Source of the DNA: an uncultured Corynebacterium sp.
GTDB taxonomy: Bacteria; Actinomycetota; Actinomycetes; Mycobacteriales; Mycobacteriaceae
Assembly: GCA_945631445.1 (NCBI GenBank)
Contig: CALZCR010000150.1
Coordinates: 1 to 5,352, forward strand
Direction: 5' to 3'
DNA length: 5,352 bases
Shown: positions 1-5,352 of the stretch, piece by piece
How positions within the stretch are numbered: the stretch's first letter is position 1
How the letters are laid out: every line of letters starts with the position of its first letter
Notes under the pieces: generated by a model
Databases searched by the model: none
What the model was told of the DNA's origin: nothing
What the model saw: the letters and a program-made list of their open reading frames with translations, nothing else
Translations under genes and position numbers: made by a program

Positions 1-1057
1 TGCCGGAGTGCAGGAAGCACCAGACGCGGTCTTGTTCGTCCAAGCAGAGTTCGATGAAGTGGTTGCCTCCGCCCAGGGAGCCGAGTTGGACGCGCCACTG
101 GGGAGAGTGCGACAGGTCGACGCCGTCTGTTTTGGCTTGGGCTTCGAGTTCCGTGATGCGTCGTTGGGTATGGTCGTGGTGGATCTTACGGTTGTAGTTG
201 CCCGGGCTGAGCGGGATGGAGCGTTCGATCTGGTCGCGGAGCTCGATCAGGTCGATGTTGCCTAGGTCGCTGGCGGTGTAGCGGGTGTGGGCGGCGATCA
301 TCCCGCAGTTGTGGACGAAGACGCCGGCGGCGAGGGCGAAGTTGTTGTGGTCCTCGACTTGTAGGCAGTAGACGTCTTCGCGGCGGTCCAGGTGCTCAGT
401 TTTGATCACTGTACGGTGGTGGGCGTGCTCAGCGTCTGTGTGTGGGATCGTGGTGACGGTCGCGGCTGGTGTCGAGGCTAAAGTCCGGGTCGGCTGCGTC
501 TCTGGTGTGCCGGTGTGCGCGCGTTGCTGTCCGTGTCGAGTCTGGCGGCGGTGGTCGAGGGACATGAGGCTGTCACCGCAGGTGAGGTGCTGAGCTTCGC
601 GGTAGGTGCCGTCAGTGAGCATGAACTCATGGTCTGGGGTGCAGATGATGTCCTCCCCGCCGGAGATAGTCACGCTCATCAGTGGCGCGTTGGTGCGGGT
701 TTTGAACGCAGTCGCCCGGCCGGCGACGGTCTGCAGGTTGTTGTCTCGCGAATAGACCCAGTGAATGCCGCCTTCTTCGGTCATCTGCTTGAGTGTTTTC
801 TGGCGACCGTCCACGAGGGAGACTCTCGTCTCTCCTACGAAACATCCGATGTCGACGCCGACGGCGGCGGGAATCACGGCGCCGTCGGTGGGGATGACGG
901 TGCCGACCGCGCTGCCTTTTCCGGCGTGGGCGTCGGGCATGAGGGCGACGTGCGGGGTGATGAACGGCAACGCGGCGAGGGCTAGGGCCTGCTCGCGGGT
1001 GGTGTCGTCGATGATGCTGGCCCAGCTGAGGACGTTGGGCGCAAGCTGTGTCGGCAT
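1..1057 (-). CDS. rtcB: RtcB RNA 3'-phosphate/5'-OH ligase, interrupted by an intein; C-terminus beyond the window
   Basis: RtcB joins RNA 2',3'-cyclic phosphate or 3'-phosphate ends to 5'-OH ends, using GTP and Mn2+, through a histidine-GMP intermediate; in bacteria it is linked to RNA repair. The minus-strand frame is open from the ATG at 1057 to the left edge (352 codons). Extein residues 1-71 carry the family motif MPDAHAGKGSAVG (40-52) and VGVDIG (66-71). Residues 251-352 resume with CGMIAA and contain LGSLGGGNHF (325-334) and the beginning of an HSG motif (350-352). By family knowledge D69, C251, H333 and H350 are metal ligands; the 17-residue H333-H350 spacing equals H168-H185 of E. 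coli RtcB. Residues 72-250 are an intein, annotated separately. The guanylylated histidine is outside the window. AAGGAG lies 5 nt before the ATG, supporting this start. The gene is preceded by its own 184-nt intergenic region, so it is probably transcribed separately from the ABC-F gene. Confidence 0.95.
   Translation of the reverse strand, partial: MPTQLAPNVLSWASIIDDTTREQALALAALPFITPHVALMPDAHAGKGSAVGTVIPTDGAVIPAAVGVDIGCFVGETRVSLVDGRQKTLKQMTEEGGIHWVYSRDNNLQTVAGRATAFKTRTNAPLMSVTISGGEDIICTPDHEFMLTDGTYREAQHLTCGDSLMSLDHRRQTRHGQQRAHTGTPETQPTRTLASTPAATVTTIPHTDAEHAHHRTVIKTEHLDRREDVYCLQVEDHNNFALAAGVFVHNCGMIAAHTRYTASDLGNIDLIELRDQIERSIPLSPGNYNRKIHHDHTQRRITELEAQAKTDGVDLSHSPQWRVQLGSLGGGNHFIELCLDEQDRVWCFLHSG
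308..844 (-). other. Class 1 mini-intein in RtcB (179 aa), inserted before the metal-binding cysteine
   Basis: This is an in-frame protein-splicing element, residues 72-250 of the precursor. It begins with Cys1 in block A (CFVGETRVSL), has a block B motif TPDH (T140 and H143; intein T69 and H72), block F around EDVYCLQVEDHNNF (227-240), and block G ending VFVHN, with the penultimate His249, terminal Asn250 and Cys251 as the +1 residue. Removing it joins VGVDIG to CGMIAA, which restores the RtcB active-site motif without a gap; this is the strongest evidence. At 179 residues it is a mini-intein: no LAGLIDADG or HNH endonuclease is visible, and the segment at about 169-214 is a His/Thr/Pro-rich linker where an endonuclease would normally lie. 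Oddities are Cys231 at the block F position often held by Asp, NNF where HNF is common, and extra cysteines at 139 and 160. All class 1 catalytic residues are present, so I infer that it splices. Confidence 0.95.
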
Positions 1058-1062
1058 GGTGT

Positions 1063-1068
1063 CTCCTT
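1063..1068 (-). promoter_or_regulatory. Ribosome binding site of rtcB
   Basis: AAGGAG on the minus strand ends 5 nt before the ATG at 1057. It is a near-perfect Shine-Dalgarno sequence and fixes the rtcB start. Confidence 0.85.
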
Positions 1069-1170
1069 ATCTAAAACCCGGTTGATCCCACGGTAGCGGG
1101 TGTCGCGAGAAGATGATCTGCCGTGTTTTCCGGCCGACGCGTCGTGGTCGGCTACACCCAGCACAGACGA

Positions 1171-1225
1171 CGCGGGCGCAGAGACCTAGGGGTTTACTCT
1201 CCCCCATCGGTGCTCTGCGCCCGCG
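1171..1225 (-). terminator. Long-stem hairpin downstream of the ABC-F gene, probable terminator without U-tract
   Basis: A perfect 13-bp inverted repeat (CGCGGGCGCAGAG at 1171-1183 and its complement at 1213-1225) encloses a 29-nt loop. The loop can pair further: ACC 1184-1186 with GGT 1209-1211, and GGGG 1189-1192 with CCCC 1201-1204. It begins 17 nt after the ABC-F stop codon and lies more than 110 nt before the rtcB start, which fits termination of the ABC-F transcript. No T-run follows on either strand, so it would be an atypical intrinsic terminator, a type often proposed for high-GC actinobacteria, or a structured mRNA 3' end. Confidence 0.6.
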
Positions 1226-1241
1226 TGTGCGCGTGTGTGGC

Positions 1242-2870
1242 TTACGCCAGCTCCACGATCTCCATGTACTCGTCCGACCACAGGTCCTCGTCGCCTTCGG
1301 GCATGATGATCACGCGCTCAGGCTCCAGGGCGCGCACGGCGCCGGGGTCGTGGGTGACCAGGACGACTGCGCCGGTGTAGGTCTTGAGCGCGTCGAGCAC
1401 CTGTTCGCGGGACTGCGGGTCCAGGTTGTTAGTCGGCTCGTCGAGGAGCAGGACGTTGGCGCGCGAGGAGACGAGCGTGGCCAGGGCCAGTCGGGTCTTC
1501 TCGCCGCCGGACAGCGTCCCGGCGGGCTGTTCGAGCTTGTCGCCGGAGAACATGAACGCCCCCAGCAGACTGCGCAGATCCTGCTCGTCGGCGTCGGGGC
1601 AGGCGTCGAGGGTGTTTTGCCACACCGACTTGTCGCCGTCGATGGTGTCGTGCTCCTGGGCGAAATAACCCACCTTGAGGCCGTGCCCGGAAACGATGCC
1701 GCCTTCGCCGTCGGTGCGCTCCACACCGGCGAGCAGTTTCAGCAGGGTCGTTTTGCCGGCGCCGTTGTAGCCGAGCACGACCACCCGCGATCCCTTGTCG
1801 ATCGCCAGGTCCACGCCGGCGAAGACTTCCAGCGACCCGTACATCTTGGTCAGCCCCTTGGCGAACATCGGGGTTTTGCCGCAGGCGGCCGGCTCGGGGA
1901 ACTTGATGGAGGCGACCTTGTCTTCGATCCGCACCTCGTCCAGCTGGTCCAGCAGGCGGTCCGCGCGGGCGACCATCTGTTTGGAGGCGGCCGCCTTGTT
2001 GGCCTTGGCCCCGAACCGGGCGGCCTGCTTCTTCAGTGCGGAAGCCTTCTTTTCCGCGTTGGCGCGCTCCCGGCGGCGACGTGCCTCGTCCCCGGCGCGG
2101 GCGTCTTTGTATTTGGTGAAGCCCATGTTGTACACGTCGGCCTCGGCGCGCACGGCGTCGAGGTACCAGACCTTGTTGCACACGGCGTCGAGCAACTCCA
2201 CGTCGTGGGAGATCATGACCAGCCCACCTTCGTGCTTCGCCAAGAACTCGCGCAGCCAGGTGATGGAGTCGGCGTCGAGGTGGTTGGTCGGCTCGTCGAG
2301 AAGCAGCGTCGTCTGGGACTTGCCCGAGCCGTTGGTGGCGGCGAAGAGGATCTGGGCGAGCTCCACGCGGCGTCGCTGACCGCCGGAGAGCGTTTTGAGC
2401 GGCTGATCCAGCACGCGCTGTTCCAGACCGAGGTTGTCGCAGATGGCGGCGGCTTCGCTGTCGGCCTCGTATCCGCCGAGCGAGCTGTAGCGCTCCTCCA
2501 GGCGGGAGTATCTCGTGATGGCTTTGTCGCGCTTGCGTTCGTCGTCGGAGCCCATCAGCTCCTGCTGTGTGGCCATGGAGCGGCGGATCTCGTCGAGTCC
2601 CCGGGCGGAGAGCACCCGGTCGCGGGCGGTTTGTTCGATGTTGCCCTCGCGGGAGTCCTGGGGCAGGTAGCCGATCTCTCCGGCGGTGGTGACCTCACCC
2701 CCGTAGGGCTTGGTCTCCCCGGAGAGGATGCGCATGGTGGTGGTCTTTCCCGCGCCGTTGCGTCCGACCAGCCCGATGCGGTCCCCCGGCTGGACGCGCA
2801 GATGTTGGCCCGGTGCCGTCAGCAGGGTGCGGGCGCCGACGCGGACTTCAAGGTCATTGGTGACAATCAC
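1242..2870 (-). CDS. ABC-F family ATPase with two nucleotide-binding domains (Rv1473-like)
   Basis: This 542-aa protein has two ABC ATPase domains and no membrane segments, so it is a soluble ribosome-acting ABC-F factor rather than a transporter subunit. Domain 1: Walker A GRNGAGKT (36-43), signature LSGGQ (161-165), Walker B LLLDEP (189-194), switch H222. A charged Arg/Lys/Ala-rich helical linker spans about 240-325, where ABC-F proteins contact tRNA on the ribosome. Domain 2: GYNGAGKT (367-374), LSGGE (453-457), LLLDEP (474-479), H507. ABC-F members act as translation factors (EttA type) or protect ribosomes from antibiotics. The closest relative I recall is M. tuberculosis Rv1473, linked to macrolide tolerance and also located downstream of its suf genes; transferring that role here is inference. 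The start is GTG: an in-frame TGA lies 6 nt upstream of it, so no earlier start is possible, and no Shine-Dalgarno sequence precedes it. A short insert (176-187) separates signature and Walker B in domain 1. Confidence 0.93.
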   Translation of the reverse strand: MIVTNDLEVRVGARTLLTAPGQHLRVQPGDRIGLVGRNGAGKTTTMRILSGETKPYGGEVTTAGEIGYLPQDSREGNIEQTARDRVLSARGLDEIRRSMATQQELMGSDDERKRDKAITRYSRLEERYSSLGGYEADSEAAAICDNLGLEQRVLDQPLKTLSGGQRRRVELAQILFAATNGSGKSQTTLLLDEPTNHLDADSITWLREFLAKHEGGLVMISHDVELLDAVCNKVWYLDAVRAEADVYNMGFTKYKDARAGDEARRRRERANAEKKASALKKQAARFGAKANKAAASKQMVARADRLLDQLDEVRIEDKVASIKFPEPAACGKTPMFAKGLTKMYGSLEVFAGVDLAIDKGSRVVVLGYNGAGKTTLLKLLAGVERTDGEGGIVSGHGLKVGYFAQEHDTIDGDKSVWQNTLDACPDADEQDLRSLLGAFMFSGDKLEQPAGTLSGGEKTRLALATLVSSRANVLLLDEPTNNLDPQSREQVLDALKTYTGAVVLVTHDPGAVRALEPERVIIMPEGDEDLWSDEYMEIVELA

Positions 2871-2878
2871 AACGCATC

Positions 2879-2887
2879 AGTGTAACA
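2879..2887 (-). promoter_or_regulatory. Extended -10 promoter of the ABC-F gene, probably giving a leaderless mRNA
   Basis: On the minus strand TGT TACACT (2887-2879) matches the extended -10 pattern TGN-TANNNT of the main sigma factor. Only 8 nt separate its last base from the GTG start at 2870, so transcription should begin at or within a few bases of the start codon. No Shine-Dalgarno sequence fits in that gap. The hexamer about 17 nt upstream (CCTCGC) is a poor -35 and overlaps the suf terminator stem, so the extended -10 would have to do most of the work or an activator would be needed. Predicted from sequence only. Confidence 0.55.
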
Positions 2888-2899
2888 CACCATGGCAAA

Positions 2900-2945
2900 C
2901 GGCGAGGCAGTCACCGAGGATCCTCCCTCGGCGACTGCCTCGCCG
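2900..2945 (-). terminator. Terminator hairpin of the suf operon
   Basis: A 13-bp perfect inverted repeat (2900-2912 with 2933-2945) continues, after one A-C mismatch, into a 6-bp inner stem (CCGAGG 2914-2919 with CCTCGG 2926-2931) closed by a 6-nt loop. It starts about 25 nt after the sufT stop codon. On the minus strand the stem is followed by GTTTGCC, only a three-T run. Stem strength and position make it the natural end of the suf transcript. It also separates the operon from the ABC-F promoter, which lies 13-21 nt beyond. Confidence 0.8.
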
Positions 2946-2970
2946 CATGCGTTGTTCTGCCGTGCCGGTG

Positions 2971-3366
2971 TTAGACCGCGAAACCGATGGCGCGCAGCTG
3001 TTCGCGGCCGTCCTCGGTGATCATGTGCGGACCCCACGGCGGCATCCACACCCAGTTGAGCTCGAATGCGTCGCATTCGGTGTTGCCGAGGACCGCCTGG
3101 GTGGCCTGGTCCTCGATGACGTCGGTCAGCGGGCACGCCGGCGAGGTCAGGGTCATGTTGATCACGGCGACTTTCTCGCCGTTGTCTTCCTCCACCCAGA
3201 CGTCGTAGACGAGGCCCAGGTCGACGACGTTGATCCCGAGCTCGGGGTCGATGACGTCGTGCATGTACTCTTCGACTTCCGAGGCCAGAGCAATCTGCTC
3301 TTCGGTCATCTCAGGGCGGGTGCGTGCGCCGTCGAAGTTGGATGAACTATTCGCTGGTTCGGTCAT
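2971..3366 (-). CDS. sufT: SufT, MIP18/DUF59 family Fe-S cluster maturation protein
   Basis: This 131-aa cytosolic protein is a member of the MIP18 (DUF59) family, whose bacterial SufT branch helps deliver or mature iron-sulfur clusters. Visible landmarks are a low-complexity N-terminal tail (1-20), the family motif DPELGINVVDLGLVY (40-54), the TSPACPL segment with the conserved Cys78 (74-80), and a C-terminal WMPPWGPHMITEDGREQL stretch (107-124) typical of the actinobacterial version. Its start codon overlaps the sufU stop by 4 nt (ATGA), implying translational coupling, and GGAGG inside the end of sufU (3375-3371) gives a strong ribosome binding site. A later Met20 has no such site, so the first ATG is preferred. 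It is the last gene of the suf operon, as Rv1466 is in M. tuberculosis. The exact biochemical step is not settled for the family. Confidence 0.9.
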   Translation of the reverse strand: MTEPANSSSNFDGARTRPEMTEEQIALASEVEEYMHDVIDPELGINVVDLGLVYDVWVEEDNGEKVAVINMTLTSPACPLTDVIEDQATQAVLGNTECDAFELNWVWMPPWGPHMITEDGREQLRAIGFAV

Positions 3367-3812
3367 TTTTCCTCCAATTCATTGAGCGTTTCTGCGGTGG
3401 CCGCCTGAAACGCCTTCCATCCCAACAGCGCGCATTTCACACGTGCCGGGAATTTTGCGACGCCCACGAAGGCGACGCCGTCTCCGATGAGCTCGTCGTT
3501 TCCTTCCACTGCGCCGCGGGACATGATCATTTCTTCGAAGCTCGCGAGCTTCTCCATCGCCTTCTCCACGCTCTGGCCGATGACCTCGTCGGTCATCACG
3601 GAGGTGGAGGCCTGCGAAATGGAGCATCCCTCGGCGTCATAGGAGACGTCCTCGACGATCTTTCCGTCGCTGCTCAGACGCACCCGGAGGGTGATCTCGT
3701 CGCCGCAGGACGGATTGACGTGGTGGACCTCCGCGCCGTACGGGTCACGCAACCCGGTGTGCTTCGGATGCTTGTAATGGTCCAGGATGACTTCCTGGTA
3801 CATCGCTTCCAT
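3363..3812 (-). CDS. sufU: SufU, zinc-dependent sulfurtransferase partner of SufS
   Basis: SufU accepts persulfide sulfur from SufS and passes it to the SufBCD scaffold. The zinc site is visible: numbered from the upstream GTG at 3818, Cys38 and Asp40 (NPSCGD), Cys65 (GCSIS) and Cys129 (KCALLGW) match Cys41, Asp43, Cys66 and Cys128 of B. subtilis SufU. The segment between the second and third cysteines is present, as in SufU and unlike scaffold-type IscU. Start choice: the frame opens with GTG at 3818, but AAGAAG lies only 2 nt from it and 8 nt from the ATG at 3812, so I call the ATG (149 aa); the longer form would add Met-Ser. It begins 12 nt after sufS and overlaps sufT by 4 nt, so the three should be made from one transcript. 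Confidence 0.92.
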   Translation of the reverse strand: MEAMYQEVILDHYKHPKHTGLRDPYGAEVHHVNPSCGDEITLRVRLSSDGKIVEDVSYDAEGCSISQASTSVMTDEVIGQSVEKAMEKLASFEEMIMSRGAVEGNDELIGDGVAFVGVAKFPARVKCALLGWKAFQAATAETLNELEEK

Positions 3813-3824
3813 ACTCACTGCTTC

Positions 3825-5352
<1,528 letters not shown>

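Noticed and set aside
308..844. The insertion in RtcB as a sequencing error, frameshift or unrelated domain fusion
   Set aside because: The frame is unbroken on both sides, the ends match intein splice-junction rules (Cys1, His-Asn, +1 Cys), and removal rejoins a conserved RtcB motif exactly.
515..985. 156-aa plus-strand frame and a 72-aa minus-strand frame (627-845) over the rtcB intein
   Set aside because: Both are shadow frames of the continuous rtcB-intein frame, which carries all the family motifs.
1090..1095. Possible -10 (TACCGT on the minus strand) for rtcB
   Set aside because: The hexamer is weak and no acceptable -35 is found at 16-18 nt. A GGAAAA upstream recalls a SigH -35, but no matching -10 follows. 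A separate promoter is likely but cannot be placed.
1133..1152. Small inverted repeat GCCGAC/GTCGGC with 8-nt spacer upstream of rtcB
   Set aside because: Six base pairs of GC-rich sequence are expected by chance here; nothing else marks it as an operator.
1113..2885. 590-aa open frame on the plus strand opposite the ABC-F gene
   Set aside because: It is an antisense mirror of a high-GC gene: rich in Val, Gly, Arg, His and Leu, with no recognisable domain, while the minus strand encodes a complete ABC-F protein.

Overview
The window is high-GC with tightly packed genes, all on the minus strand. It looks like an actinobacterium of the Corynebacterium/Mycobacterium group, most probably Corynebacterium. 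The reasons are the order sufC-sufS-sufU-sufT followed by a two-domain ABC-F ATPase resembling mycobacterial Rv1473, the use of SufU rather than SufE, and an apparently leaderless GTG start. The genus is inferred from protein style and gene order; no search was run.

Reading in the direction of transcription (right to left): the C-terminal 86 codons of sufC (5352-5090), complete sufS (5087-3825), sufU (about 3812-3363) and sufT (3366-2971) form the distal half of a SUF iron-sulfur cluster assembly operon. Spacings are 2 nt, about 12 nt and a 4-nt overlap. SufS takes sulfur from cysteine, zinc-bound SufU accepts it, SufC is the ATPase of the SufBCD scaffold (sufB and sufD presumably lie to the right), and SufT is a MIP18-family maturation factor. 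A strong hairpin at 2900-2945 closes the operon.

Next comes an ABC-F family ATPase (2870-1242). An extended -10 element sits so close to its GTG codon that the mRNA is probably leaderless. A long-stem hairpin (1171-1225) follows it. An intergenic stretch of 184 nt leads to the last gene.

The last gene (1057 to the left edge) is rtcB, the RNA 3'-phosphate ligase, and it is the most interesting part of the window. Its frame runs unbroken through 352 codons, but codons 72-250 are a 179-residue class 1 mini-intein without a homing endonuclease. The intein sits directly before the conserved metal-binding cysteine of the VGVDIGC motif, so the RtcB active site can be complete only after protein splicing. 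The C-terminal part of RtcB, including the expected guanylylated histidine, lies beyond the left edge. No RNA genes, CRISPR arrays, insertion sequences or non-coding gaps above 300 nt are visible.
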